Source: Rhynchopus sp. YZ270_cl-10 (taxonomy: Eukaryota > Euglenozoa > Diplonemea > Diplonemida > Diplonemidae). Taken from it: 64,000 nucleotides of DNA. The stretch lies in NCBI GenBank assembly GCA_964035575.1, contig OZ037854.1, positions 1,240,001 through 1,304,000 of the forward strand, given 5' to 3'. How positions within the stretch are numbered: the first letter of the stretch is position 1; each line of letters opens with the position of its first letter. The notes under the pieces are model-generated. The model was not told where the DNA came from and did not search any database. It was given only the letters and a program-made list of their open reading frames with translations. Below, piece after piece: positions 21,781 to 33,327 of this stretch. The translations under genes were made by a program, and so were the position numbers.

Positions 21781-22415
21781 TTTCACATAACACCCCCCCC
21801 TCCCCTTGGAGTCCCCATGCACCCCAAAGACAACGGTTTTTTTATATATCAGTGGGGAAGGATCGGGAATAGGACTGATATTGACATGGTTGTCTCGATA
21901 TCGCTTCTCGTCGCCAACACACTCTCTTTATTTCACATAACACCCCCCCCTCCCCTTGGAGTCCCCATGCACCCCAAAGACAACGGTTTTTTTATATATC
22001 AGTGGGGAAGGATCGGGAATAGGACTGATATTGACATGGTTGTCTCGATATCGCTTCTCGTCGCCAACACACTCTCTTTATTTCACATAACACCCCCCCC
22101 TCCCCTTGGAGTCCCCATGCACCCCAAAGACAACGGTTTTTTTATATATCAGTGGGGAAGGATCGGGAATAGGACTGATATTGACATGGTTGTCTCGATA
22201 TCGCTTCTCGTCGCCACCACACTCTCTTTATTTCACATAACACCCCCCCCTCCCCTTGGAGTCCCCATGCACCCCAAAGACAACGGTTTTTTTATATATC
22301 AGTGGGGAAGGATCGGGAATAGGACTGATATTGACATGGTTGTCTCGATATCGCTTCTCGTCGCCAACACACTCTCTTTATTTCACATAACACCCCCCCC
22401 TCCCCTTGGAGTCCA
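21781..22415 (+). repeat. 150-bp tandem repeat (four full units plus a partial) carrying a start codon and signal-peptide copy
   Basis: Units begin at 21781, 21931, 22081 and 22231, with a partial from 22381 to 22415. They are identical apart from one base near 22217 and small edge differences. Each unit contains a C-rich pyrimidine tract, a TTTATATATC stretch, and an ATG (21886, 22036, 22186, 22336) followed by VVSISLLVA-coding sequence. That sequence matches the start of the downstream hydrolase gene (MIVSISLLAVA at 22448). Because 150 is divisible by three, one ORF runs through all units (21817-22446), but its sequence is repeat DNA, not a protein family. Confidence 0.95.
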
Positions 22416-22436
22416 CTCACCCTTCTTCAGAGGCTA
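22415..22436 (+). promoter_or_regulatory. Candidate acceptor site before the second SGNH hydrolase
   Basis: CTCACCCTTCTTCAG ends about 15 bp before the ATG at 22448. Same arrangement as at 18775-18813. Confidence 0.35.
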
Positions 22437-22447
22437 CGGTTATTAAA

Positions 22448-23296
22448 ATGATTGTCTCCATATCGCTTCTCGCTGTCGCCACGACACTCCCTTGCCACGA
22501 TGACTCTGACTGCCCTGTCCGTGCAGACCACCAATGGCGTTGTCTTGAGGACAAAACCGCAGCACTACCCGCAGGCAACTGCCACCTCCCTGGACCTGGC
22601 ATGGTAGGAAACTCGAGCTGCTCCTGCCAGGACCTTTCGTGCTCTGCTGTGTCACCTACAGCGAAGAATGCGTCTGCGTTGCAGTATCTTATGATCGGTG
22701 ATTCTATCTCGCTCGGCATGGAGGCGAACGTCAACGCCACGGTCGCAGAGCATGGATGGGAGTTGACGCACACACCAGGCAACGCAGCGTCTGCTAACAA
22801 AGGAGACCACTGCCTCGGCAACTGGACCACCCCAACCAGAAAGTGGGACGTCATCTCCGCCAACTTTGGCCTGCACGATTTGGGGTACGACGTAGAGAGG
22901 TTGACCCCACAGCAGTATGGGGTTGCCGTCGAAAGCATTTTGACGAAGTTGGTGGATCTGCGGAATGCGGACGGAACAAAGCTTCTGTGGGTGCGCACCA
23001 CACCTGTCCCTGATGTGCCCGTCTATGATGTAGGTGGACCATGCAATGACACAAAAACCTGCATCAACCCACCCCGCTACGACTCAGACGTCCGTCTCTT
23101 CAATGAAGTTGCTGACAAAATCGCGACCGCAAAAAACATCCCAATTCTCGACCTCTACACTTTCGTCATCAACAAATGCGGCGGCGAAGGGTACAAAAAC
23201 TGCACAGGCTTCCAGCTCCCCTGCAACGTTCACTACACATCCGAGGGCTGGGCGAGTCTTTCTACAGTCATGTCTGACGCGTTGTTGAAGCTCTAA
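22448..23296 (+). CDS. Secreted SGNH/GDSL-type hydrolase, copy 2
   Basis: 282 residues, single exon, paralogue of 18829-19671. MIVSISLLAVATTLPC is the signal peptide. The Cys-rich N-terminal module follows (CHDDSDC, WRC, GNCH, CSCQDLSC). The core keeps YLMIGDSISLGM (block I Ser), NFGLHDLGYD, LLWVRTTPVPDV, the GPCNDTKTCINPPR Cys loop and CNVHYTSEGW (block V His). The conserved loop and Cys spacing show the two genes are duplicates of one ancestor. Upstream lies the 150-bp tandem repeat that duplicates this gene's own start region, so the number of possible initiation sites upstream is unusual. A role in de-esterifying food or cell-wall polymers is a guess. Confidence 0.87.
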   Translation: MIVSISLLAVATTLPCHDDSDCPVRADHQWRCLEDKTAALPAGNCHLPGPGMVGNSSCSCQDLSCSAVSPTAKNASALQYLMIGDSISLGMEANVNATVAEHGWELTHTPGNAASANKGDHCLGNWTTPTRKWDVISANFGLHDLGYDVERLTPQQYGVAVESILTKLVDLRNADGTKLLWVRTTPVPDVPVYDVGGPCNDTKTCINPPRYDSDVRLFNEVADKIATAKNIPILDLYTFVINKCGGEGYKNCTGFQLPCNVHYTSEGWASLSTVMSDALLKL

Positions 23297-24327
23297 AGAA
23301 TAGTGAGCACATCTCCCCCCCATCGAGTGTCGTTATTTTAAAAATACACGTCTTTTTTTTGTGCCTCCCCGTGGAAGGAAAGTAGGAAAATAAATATAGG
23401 ACGAGTCACATGGCTTTTTGTTTGGTACTGTATCTTTTTTATTTTCTTGAGGTTGTGGTTTCCTTACTCCATATGCTGGGCCATCTATGATCGTCTCCGT
23501 GAGACACGCAACAGGCTGTGAGATCTTACTGAGAGCTAGTGAAAAAAAACAATTTCTCCCCGTTCATAGATGAGGCCCAATATGTTCTTCCCTGCGATTA
23601 AAAAAAAACCCCCCCTTTTATAAAACGTATCTTTCTGCGAAGCCTTCAAGGTCGGAAATTTTCCCAATGCACCACAAAAGAGAGCCAGCTTTTCACAACA
23701 GGTGGTGTACATAGTACCATAACCTGTTCTGTTATGACATGGTGCTTGGTTGTTACACAGTTAAAAAAACCCCTGTTTCGTCTTTGTTGGTTACTCTTAC
23801 CCATTGTTTAGTCATGCACTCAGAATAAAAAATATGGCGTAGATCGAAGGCCGCAGCCTTCACAACGTTTTCAAATATAAGGTAAAATGTGTGTTTCTTT
23901 TGCACCCCAACCGAATGGCTGGGTTCTGCACCAACGCGAATTGTGCGAGCATGCATCCAAGGCCCTGTCGTGCTTATCCTCGATGCAAAATTGCACATCA
24001 TTCATCTGTGGAATTGGGTCGTGTCCTTGCGTGTACAAGAAAAAACGCCGCCACTGTGCGGGTAAAATAAATAGTATACTATAGTGGAGCACACTCTAGG
24101 GTGGCTACACTAATACAACCAAGTTTTCAAATAAATGAACCCCGCCCCAAAATCGTTTTTTTTTGTCACCGTTTGCCCCATATTGCATCGATATCAGTTG
24201 AGGTGTTCGCTTCTCCCCTTCTCCCACCTCCAACACAGGGACATCCAAACCCCCTTCCCATATTATCCCCCTTTTTTTTCCAACAAACCTCCCCAATACA
24301 CATTCTGTTTTTTTCACCTCTTTTTTA
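23297..24327. other. Spacer, no gene seen
   Basis: About 1 kb of AT-rich DNA. One R1 copy at 24082 and a C/T-rich run before the next gene. No supported ORF. Confidence 0.55.
24082..24137 (+). repeat. R1 short dispersed repeat
   Basis: TAGTGGAGCACACTCTAGGG, then TGGCTACACTAATACAACCA and AGTTTTCAAATAAA. The 3' half is close to consensus. Confidence 0.65.
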
Positions 24328-25272
24328 ATGAGGTTTCTGTTCTTTGCAGTATTGCTGCATGATGTCCTCTTAACCGAGACAAGAGTGTCCATTAGCACTG
24401 GAGGCCCGCTGCCTTCCGACTGGGAGGACACATACCCTGGGTGCAGGAGTGCGCTGATTGAGGGTCAGCTTGCAGCTGATGCTGGGTCTTATGTACCGGT
24501 GTGCGCTTCTGAACATGAGGCCTGTATTACGGCAGCGAACGCTCTGGCGGAACGGTCGCAACAGAGTTTTGAGTTGTGCCGTTGTCTTGGGCGGTTTAAG
24601 GAGTGTGCGAGGGAGACAGTGGATCAGATTTCGTTTCGGAATGGGACGAGGATTGCGCCGTTGGGGTGCCCGGAGATTATGTTTTCGAGGATCTGCGCTT
24701 TGCAGGAGGACGTTGTGAGGAAAGGGCTGTCGTTTACGGAGGATGCGCAGTGGTCATGCTCGTCGTGCGCGGACAGTGTGCAAAGCTATCCTGAGTCCTG
24801 CGCGGCCGCTGTGCGCAATGAGCAGTGCGACTGTCACTTTCAATGCCCAGACGACTACTCCTCCTCCTGCGACGGCTACCGCTGCCACTCCATCTCCTGC
24901 CTGCTCTCGATGATGAACTGCTGGATCGACCAAGGCTGCCGTGACGAAGACGCCTGGTACCTCTGCCTCTACGACCAGTCCATCCTCACCTACACAGAAA
25001 AGACCAAGGAGTACGTCCCCGGCGTCCGAGGCCTAGGCTGCAGGCTGCAACGCTGCAGAGAAGCCATCGTGCACCTCGACCCCAGCAGCATCCAGGCGTA
25101 CACCTGGATAGGCCTCTACGCTGTGATCCTGGTGCTCGGCATCTGCATCCTGTGGGTGTCCCACTCTAACGGCATGGCCAACAACCGGGCACTCACTAAA
25201 CGCTACGGACTGGGCACGCGTAGGCAGGACAGAGGGCTGACAGAGCGTCTGCGTGCGCTGGCGAATTATTGA
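24328..25272 (+). CDS. Cys-rich type I membrane protein of unknown function
   Basis: 314 residues. Hydrophobic N terminus (MRFLFFAVLLHDVLL) is a likely signal peptide. The ectodomain (about 20-250) has some two dozen cysteines in short clusters (CRCLGRFKEC, CSSCADS, CDCHFQC, CHSISC) and looks like two related Cys-rich modules with helical spacing. It is reminiscent of GDNF-receptor-like or other small disulfide modules, but I cannot assign a family. A single transmembrane helix (WIGLYAVILVLGICILWVSH, about 257-276) is followed by a basic cytoplasmic tail of about 36 residues. A surface receptor or adhesion role is plausible. The first half of the gene is less GC-biased than the second half. 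Confidence 0.8.
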   Translation: MRFLFFAVLLHDVLLTETRVSISTGGPLPSDWEDTYPGCRSALIEGQLAADAGSYVPVCASEHEACITAANALAERSQQSFELCRCLGRFKECARETVDQISFRNGTRIAPLGCPEIMFSRICALQEDVVRKGLSFTEDAQWSCSSCADSVQSYPESCAAAVRNEQCDCHFQCPDDYSSSCDGYRCHSISCLLSMMNCWIDQGCRDEDAWYLCLYDQSILTYTEKTKEYVPGVRGLGCRLQRCREAIVHLDPSSIQAYTWIGLYAVILVLGICILWVSHSNGMANNRALTKRYGLGTRRQDRGLTERLRALANY

Positions 25273-25802
25273 GTACAGAGGTGTGGGTGTGATGGGAGAG
25301 GTTTGTCGCGTGTTGTGTAGTGGTGTCACCGTGGTGGTGATATGGGGTGGGGGTGTGAGGGGGTGTGCGGAGTTGAGAAAATAGAAGATTTTTTTTTAAA
25401 TCCTAGCCTTGGTTGGTTGTGGTAGGAAATGTATGGAGAGCCTTACAATGATACGTTCTCTTTTTGTTTTCAGTCATAGAAGGATATAGACAAGGAGAGA
25501 CCTATGCACTGTGCAAGCACACACTTGAGGGGAGAAGAAACAGAGATCACAAAGTGATTACACTTGGTCAACTTTGAAGGAGAACGGAAAAAGGAAATAA
25601 GGTGGGGTGTGTGGCGATATGTTTTCAGTGCCTGCGTGTAACCTTTGCTCTGTACGCAACCTGCATACTGCTTCCTCTGCAGTCCTGTGGTGTGCTGCCA
25701 TTGGATATGCGATCTGTTGGACACCCACCACTCACCCCACAACCTTCACAAAAAGAATCAGCATAAAAGACACAACATTGAATATCAACATCATCAAAAA
25801 CC
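25273..25802. other. Spacer, no gene seen
   Basis: 530 bp. G/T-rich just after the previous gene, then mixed. An A/C-rich leader without stable structure precedes the ankyrin gene. Confidence 0.5.
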
Positions 25803-28330
25803 ATGTCGAAGCGACACGCAGACAGCACTGAAGAGAACGCACCAAAGAGAAGAAAGCTTTCAGACGAGGTCTTGGTGGAGGCTGCCAGGAACGGTGACAC
25901 AACTGCCGTGCGGGTGGGACTTGAGAAGCTCAGTCCAGACACAATCAGCAAAACCGTCGCCTTCGTGCTGTGCACGAGGCATGCAGAGGGAACCACCACG
26001 AATGCCTCACACTGCTTCTTCCGTATGTTGAGACAACGCAGATGGACTTCGGGATCCTGCTGAGTGAGTGTGTCCACGCAGACAGTGTCCACACTGCGTG
26101 CACGGAGGTCCTCTTGCAGCATTGGAAGGCAGTCTGCAGCAACGTCGCGTTTGTCCCACACAGACACAAGGAAGATAGCAAAGGTCAGACACCGATTGTC
26201 TGTCCAGCATTGTGGGCGGACCCTGCAGTGTGCCAGGTGCTCATTGATGCAGGGGCAGATATCGAGACAAAGGACAACTTGGGTCGTTCGCCTCTGCTCG
26301 ACGTGAGTGCTTTAGGCAAGCTCGACATTGTGAAGATTCTGATCCAAGCAGGTGCGGCCGTGCGTGTCACAGACAACGAAGGAGACACATGTCTTATCCT
26401 TGCTGCGTATTTTGGACACACCGAGACTGTGCGCTATCTTGCAGGTTTGCCTGAGGTGGACCTCAATCACAAAGGAATGGGCAACCACACTGCGTTGCAC
26501 AGTGCAACGGAGGAAGGACATATTTCTGTGGTGCAGGTGCTCATTGATGCAGGGGCTGCTATAGAGACAAAGAATAAGGAGGGAAATTCACCTCTGTACT
26601 CGGCTTGCTGTTCAGGAGCTGCTAATCCCGATGTATTGCAGGTGCTCATTGATGCAGGGGCAGATATCGATGTGAAGAACAAGTTTGGTAGTTCGCCTCT
26701 GCACTGTGCAAGTGAAAAAGGAGAGCTTGCGTTTGTGAAGTTTCTGATCAAATCAGGTGCGGGAGTGTGTCTCACAGACGATGATGGTGACACGTGTCTT
26801 ATCCTTGCTGCGTATTTTGGACACACCGAGACTGTGCGCTATCTTGTTGGCTTGCCGGAGGTGGAAGTCAATCACAAAGGAATGGACACCAACACTGCGT
26901 TGTTCAGTGCAACGGAGGAAGGACATATTTCTGTGGTGCAGGTGCTCATTGATGCAGGGGCAGACATCGAGGAAAGGGGCTACTTGGGTCGTTCGCCTCT
27001 GCTCCAGGCAAGTGCTTTAGGCAAGCTCGACATTGTGAAGATGTTGGTCAAAGCAGGTGCGGGAGTGCGTGTCACAGACCATAACAGAGACCACCGCAGA
27101 AACACGTGTCTTTGCCTTGCTGCATCTTTTGGACACACCGAGACCTGTGCGCTATCTTGCAGGTTTGCCGGAGGTGGACCTCAATCACCAAGGAAGGCTA
27201 GGCCACACTGCGTTGTTCGGTGTATTATCTGGAATGCATCACGATGTGGTGCAAGTGCTCATTGATGCAGGGGCAGATGTCGAGACAAAGGACAACGAGG
27301 GTACTTCACCTCTGGAGCGTGCGATCCGTTATGGGGATGTCGTGTGTGTGAAGATGTTGGTCGAAGCAGGTGCAGCAGTCGCTGAAGCTGGCAAGGAAAG
27401 AGAATCCTCTCTCCTGCTCGCAGTGCGCAAAAGAAGCGCCGAGATTGTGCGCTACCTTGCAGGCCTGCCACAGGTGGACGTGGATGAAGTGCGTGACGGC
27501 AGGAGTGTGCTGTTCACTGCACTCAAGGGAGGAGATCACGATGTGGTGCAGGTGCTTATTGATGCAGGGGCAGACATCGAGGCAAAGGACGAGAAGGGAC
27601 GAACACCTCTGCTTGTGGCTAGCAAGAACGGGAAGATCGCATTTGTGAAGATTCTGATCCAAGCAGGTGCGGGAGTGCGTGTCACAGACAACGAAAGTGG
27701 GACATGTCTTATTCTTGCGGCTGCTCATGGACACACCGATACTGTGCGCTATCTCGTGGGCCTGCGGGAGGTGGACGTGAATCACCAAGGAAGGAACAGC
27801 AACACTGCGTTGCACAGTGCGGTGGACAAGGGACATATCTATGTGGTGCAGGTGCTTATTGATGCAGGGGCAGACGTTGAGGCAAAGGACGAGAAGGGAC
27901 GATCATCTCTTCACTTGGCTTCCGGTTCAGGAAGACTCGCGATGGTGAAGATGTTGGTGGACGCAGGTGCGGGAGTGCGTGTCAGAGACAACGAAGGTGG
28001 GACGTGTCTTATGCTTGCGGGAGCCAAGGGGCACACCGACATTGTGCGCTATCTTGTGAACTTGCTGGAAGTGGATACGAAGCAGACAGATAGGTTGGGT
28101 GGCACTGCACGGGAAGCAGCGCTGGAGCAGGGCAATGCGATGAAGGAGGAAATGAAATCACTGCAGGAAATGATGAAGAGTGTTATGGACCAGCAGAAGG
28201 AGATGTTGGAGGTACTGCAAGGGGTGCTGGGCCGACAGCACCCCCTTCAAGCAGCGAGCACAACGCACAGCTGACAGAGGAGAGTAAGCGGCTTGTGGAG
28301 GAGATGGAGAGCCTGAAAGAGCGACTGTGA
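25803..28330 (+). CDS. Ankyrin-repeat protein with apparent frameshifts
   Basis: Starts MSKRHADSTEENAPKRRKL, a nuclear-localisation-like N terminus. It continues as about 18-20 ankyrin repeats in which a four-repeat block (VLIDAGADIE, LGRSPLL, IVKILIQAGA, DTCLILAAYFGHTETVRYL, LPEVDLNH) recurs with little DNA change. The C terminus is a Met/Gln-rich helix (MKEEMKSLQEMMKS). The repeat phase jumps between reading frames twice: near 25968, where an extra TG would explain the change, and near 27145, where one extra C occurs relative to the same repeat elsewhere. The two changes cancel. Near 28240 the coiled-coil tail (EHNAQLTEESKRLVEEM) lies in another frame after a C5 run, ending at 28330; the uninterrupted frame ends at 28274. 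Sequencing error in homopolymers or early pseudogenisation are both possible; no GTATGT intron fits. Confidence 0.75.
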
Positions 28331-29374
28331 GAGCACAGAGGAGGATAAGAGGGAACAGCAGACGAAGCGAAGGGTCGTGTTATTCACGACTGTGGCCTTG
28401 CCCACTTGTTCCTGTGTGTTGAGCACTTGTCGTCTGTTTCTCAGGAGCCTATTTGCCACACAACAGTGGGCATTTATTTTCATTTTGAGATGTGGTCTTG
28501 CGGTGATTCTTCATGAATTCTATCAGAAAGTTTTGTTAAGTGTGAAATATCCTTTCCTTTTTCACGTTCAAATTTCCGGAGTGCATGAACTGGTCGTGTC
28601 AGTGGTGAAAGGAGGCAAAGGTCGAAAGACGTGTGAAGAAAGCCAAAAGTGAAAGAGCGGTGTGAAGTGAACGATGTCACATCATCTCCTCGTCGCCCAC
28701 GAAGCGTACGCAAAATTAAGGAAAGTACGACCATGAAAGCCACGGTGCATCTGCAATTACCCAGCAACCACTTTGTACTGTATTTAACACCTCCCCTGTA
28801 CTGTAAAGAGCCCTCCCCCTTTCCCTGAGTCCCCTTCACAAGTAGTGTGAGGAAATGGACCACAACCAAGAACTTGCCCCCAGCCTTCTCATCTCGTTGT
28901 GCGGCAGTGATTCAACCCCCACACCCTCCCTAAACCTTCCCTCCCATCCCCTCCACCACATGTACATTACACCACCATGTAATATGTTCTCCCTCATTTC
29001 TTTGTATAGTAACACAAAAAGCTGCTTAATACCTTACGTACAGTTTACAGAAAGGAAAATAATACCCACACCATCTCTTTGCCCCCTCCCTATTTTACAG
29101 TTTAAATCTCTCCTAACAAAGACCCCGTTCCCCTTTTGTTACGACATACGGCACGAACGGACACATATTAAAAGCCTCCTCGAACTTTTCTGCACCAATG
29201 CTTGCATCGGACGCCCTCCTTAATGGATGCAGCACCGCACACATGGTTGCATTTCACATATCTTTTCACCCCACTCACACCCTCTCAACACTACCATACA
29301 CACCAGGTGGAGGAAGACCTACCCTTCCCACACTCTCTCTCTCTTCACCCCCCCTCCCTCCTCTTTCCCTCCCG
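28331..29374. other. Spacer, no gene seen
   Basis: About 1 kb. ORFs here are low complexity. The 150 bp before the FYVE gene are C/T-rich and include an acceptor-like CACCAG near 29306. Confidence 0.5.
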
Positions 29375-31469
29375 ATGGACGCAAGCTCGATCCTGAAGCG
29401 GAAGACGAGCGACCGAAGTAACTGGGTTGCGGACGAGGACGCAAAGCAGTGTGGCATCTGCGAACGCAACTTTGGCCTCACCGTGCGCCGGCACCACTGC
29501 CGGGCATGCGGCGGGGTATTCTGTGCGAAGTGCTGCAGTAGCAAGACACATTTGGAAGGGGGGCCTGGTCATGCACAGCGTGTTTGCTCCAAATGTTTGA
29601 CGCAGCAGCTGAACAAAGACAACACACGGTACGAAAAGGGGCTTGAGAAGGAGAAGGAGCAGGAGGTCCAGAAGCAGAAGGACGAAGAGTACGTTACACA
29701 CATCTACGACAAGATCGGGCTTGTCAGCGACATCTTCAAATGGCTGCAGGGCGGCTGCGATGTCGAGCTCCTTCATGAGCCTGACCGCAAGCAGGTCCGT
29801 ATGTGGCTGCAAGCAGAGCCAGACTCGCTCCGCTACGTGGCGCGTGAGAGCACACCCGACGCAGTGCAGCTCAAACACATCCAAAAGATCGTGCTCGGCA
29901 TCAACAAAGACATCAAAGGAGCGTCCGTAGGAAAGTCCGAATCACACCTCGTCGTCACCGTCCACTTCTCACAGCCCACCTCACGTGGCCACCACTTCGT
30001 TTCCTTCGTCTGCAGGGAGATGGTCGACTTCGAAGCATGGGTCCTCGGCCTCAGCCACATCACCGGCATGATGCCAACCTGGGGCACTCCATTGAAGCCT
30101 GACAAATCATTGAGCAAAATGCTGAGCGACGTTCACATCGAGAAGCTCAGTGTACACAACATCTCAAGCGCGGTGTTTACTGCAGTACGCAAGACCATGC
30201 TCACACGACGGGACGACATTAAACACCATTTGTGTGTCTTCGACGGCGACCGAGGCAAGGCATGGGGTGCCATGGGCAAAGGCCGCGTACGTCCCCTGCT
30301 GAACAGGAACGGTGCTGTCTACACAACAAAGGGCGAAGTGCGCAACCTCTCTGGTCTCTGCATCTTCCGTGCCTGTGCCCTCTGGGAGCTTCTCCGTGAC
30401 CAGCACCTTGTGTACGACCCGAACTACATCCCCTCCGTGGGCAAGGGCTCCGAGGTCGCGACCAAAAAGAAGCAGGCACAGAAGCCGCAGCTGGACGGCC
30501 CGAAGGAGCTGCGTATAGACATCTCCGATGGGAACTCATACACCAAAGACGTATGTAACTACATAGGGGTTCATGCCCACCTCTGCGACAATCCATTTGG
30601 GTCATCATTACCTTTCCACCGCATTTCCCCCCCTGTGCGATCATGATTCATCTTTTTAACTTTTCTCTTTTCCACCCCTTCACCTGAACACCTGATCATT
30701 CCACCACTCTCCTACCACCACCACCTTTCCTCCCTAACAGGAATTCATCGCCCACTACCGAGGAACAGGTGAATGGGAGACCTCCGACGTCGACCCTGCA
30801 TGGCGTCCTAAGGCAGGCGCCACTGCCACCACCACCACACCTGCTGCACCCGTGGATACACGCCCTGCCATCGAAGCGCCTGAAACCTGTGAATACGACG
30901 CTGAAGATGCAAAGGCAGAGAAGGAGCACAAAAAGAAGCGCAAAGCAGAACGCAAGGCTCGCGAGGCGGAAGCGGCAGCAGCAGGGGCAGTGCTGGAGGA
31001 GGAGGCGGAGGAGGAGTACGACCACGAGGCTGCGAAGGCAGAGCGGAAGCGGTTGAAGAAGGTGTGCTATGCGGCAGTGGCGGCAACGGTGGCGGCAGCG
31101 TCGCAGGCAGCGTACGAAGAGAAGCGTGCTGCGAAGAGACGCAAGAAGCAAGAAAAGGAAGACAAGGAAGAAGAAGAAGCAGCAGTGGAAGAAGAGCCCA
31201 AAAAGAAGAAGAAGGAAAAAAAGAGCAAAAGGGAGGAAGTGGAAGTGGAGGAGGAGACAACAGCAGCAGAGGGTGGGGAAGTGTCCACAGAGGTCATGGG
31301 GGCTGTGGCAGCAGCAGCATTGTCGTTGCCGTACGTCTGCGTGCTCGAGGCAAGAAAGCAGCAGGCATCAGCGGCGCGGGCGAGCAAACGATCTGCAGTG
31401 GCAGCGGCCCTCGTCTCCCTTCTCCCAGCCACCGCAGGCATGGAAGCCCCAGCAGAGGAGGAGATGTGA
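29375..31469 (+). CDS. FYVE zinc-finger protein with PH-like region and charged tail
   Basis: 634 residues from exons 29375-30550 and 30741-31469 (intron 190 bp, GTATGT to CTAACAG, phase 0). The FYVE domain is at 17-76: W-x2-D, then CGIC, RRHHCRAC, FCAKC and RVCSKC, all eight zinc ligands present. It binds phosphatidylinositol 3-phosphate, so an endosomal location is expected. Residues about 165-265 (ESHLVVTVHFSQP to MVDFEAWVLGLSHIT) resemble a PH-like fold. A conserved-looking region follows (about 280-390). The C-terminal 200 residues alternate Lys/Arg and Glu runs with alanine-rich helices, typical of a long charged helix. The usual start is taken at the first ATG after the C/T tract; a longer ORF upstream reads non-coding sequence. 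Cargo or partner is unknown. Confidence 0.88.
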
Positions 31470-32041
31470 AGAAATTATTTTGCAAGAAAAAAAAATTGAT
31501 TTGAAAAAGAAGAAAAAGAAAATAGAAAATTTGAGTGGGGAAGGGAGAGGGGGTAAAAGGGGTGTTTCAAAAATAAGTTAATTCCAAAAATAACAAAAAA
31601 ACAAAATGTGGGTAAGAGTAAGGAAAGCACAAGAAGAAAAATTGTGCTTCCCCAAGAAAAAAACACGAGTGCTAAAATTTAGTTTCTTTTTTTGTAACAA
31701 TCGAGTTGTGTATGTCTCTATTTTGAAAGAAGTTTGTGGGTAGCTTTTTTTGCCCATTGTGTGTGTGTTGTGTTAAGTGTACAATGTATGGGAAAGGGTT
31801 ACAGGTTGCAGGCGCAGGGGTTCAAAAAAATAGGGGGTTTTTGTGGGGAAGGAAACGAAAAAAAGACTTGAAGAAAAAGCAACATGTTTTTTTTTTTAGT
31901 TTCTTCGAGGAAAACAGACGAATCAGTGCTACGTTGTTGTGACCCCAACCTGCACAACAAAACTATGTCTCGCAAAATTTACCAAAAAGGGTGCAAAAGG
32001 GAAATGATATACCCTCGTACCGCAAATTGCAATACAATCAT

Positions 32042-32124
32042 TTTATTTCAACTTCATTGGTGTTTTCAACCCCTTCGTGGACTTTAATTCACTCGGGTTT
32101 AAAAACACCAAATCGGTGAAATAA
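32042..32124. repeat. Short inverted repeat (fold-back)
   Basis: Left arm TTTATTTCAACTTCATTGGT and GTTTTCAACCC; right arm GGGTTTAAAAACACCAAATC and GGTGAAATAA. Imperfect arms about 30 bp with a 20-bp centre. Confidence 0.45.
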
Positions 32125-33064
32125 ACGGTCTTATTTCACTCCAATAAAATCGCTAGTTGTTTTTTTTTTTGTCCCTTCGTACAAAGGCGTTTCACAATCA
32201 ACGACCTGCATTTCCCAGTTTTTTTTTGCTCGTTTTTTTATGAGTTTTATTCGTCTGTATTTCTGTATTTCTGAGGGCACCAATATTCAAAAAAAAGCAG
32301 GTCCTCTGCAAAAGGATATCGTCAGTTATTACAGATGATTTCCATGCAGTGAGGCTCAGGTTTATCTTTCAATTTTTTTGAGTGTTTTTTTAACGATGTC
32401 TTATGTGTGATTGAAAATCAGTATGGGGTAATTCCTTCACGGTTATATTTCCCATTCTTGTGTGTGCGCACCCCGTTCAGTTATTTTCCTGTCTTTGTGT
32501 AGCTGCACTGTTTAGTGCTCAAATGTCCTGCACACATGTGTTGTGCTTCAAGCCCAGTGGTTTATTATTGTGTGTATTGCTTGTTAGGAGACTTTTCTTG
32601 AGTGGGGCTTATTTTTTTGTAGGGAAATCGTGTTGGGTTGCGCATTTTTTTTTTTTTTTTTGCGAGTAAAAAAAGACCTCTTTACAATTCACTCACCTTC
32701 TTCGCTCACCCCACCACAAAACTCTTCCCTTCCTCCCCCCTCCCGATTCATCAGTTCCGGGCCATACGTTTACTTAGAGAGGGAAAGCTTTTGAAAAAAT
32801 ATGTGCACAGAGAAAGTCATTTTTTATGTTTTCCCAAGGTTTTTCTTTTTGTTTGTTTTTTTTAGATAACACGTACGTGAGGCATATTCATTAATTTTCA
32901 ACTTTTCTAAATTGTGGCTGCTATATATTTCGTGCTAGTGGTCTAAAAAATTAAACAGCATTTCATTGCTTTCAGTGCCTGCGTCTGCAGCGTCTGCAGG
33001 GGGGTGGGTACTGTATCGAAAGTATGGACGTCGATTGTGATCAAGGTATACAGTTCGTGTTACA

Positions 33065-33112
33065 AAAGCTCATCTTCGGGTGTCCGCACTAATGGTTATT
33101 CAAAAATTAATA
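33065..33112 (+). repeat. R1 short dispersed repeat
   Basis: AAAGCTCATCTTCGGGTGTC, then CGCACTAATGGTTATTC and AAAAATT. Lacks the first bases of the family. Confidence 0.55.
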
Positions 33113-33327
33113 AAATACTGGTGGCATTTGCAGTCAAGTGGCAGAGGTAAATACAGGCACACAGTAGTGCCTTAACACAGCCTTACCCTCGACGCTCCCA
33201 CTGCTTGCGGCAGAAAAGATACAACAGTCAGTTTTGGTTGTGTGTGTTTTTTTCTCCAAGCCTCGATCAAATAAAAATTTCACTATTTGCTTTTTGTCCA
33301 ACAACTTTTTTTAAAAAAAGTTTTAGA

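Noticed and set aside
21781-22415. Possible CRISPR-like array
   Set aside because: Units are 150 bp without spacers, and the sequence is eukaryotic; it is a simple tandem amplification of a gene start.
21817-22446. 209-aa ORF made of identical 50-residue units
   Set aside because: It arises only because the 150-bp tandem repeat is divisible by three; its sequence includes leader DNA and no protein family is seen.
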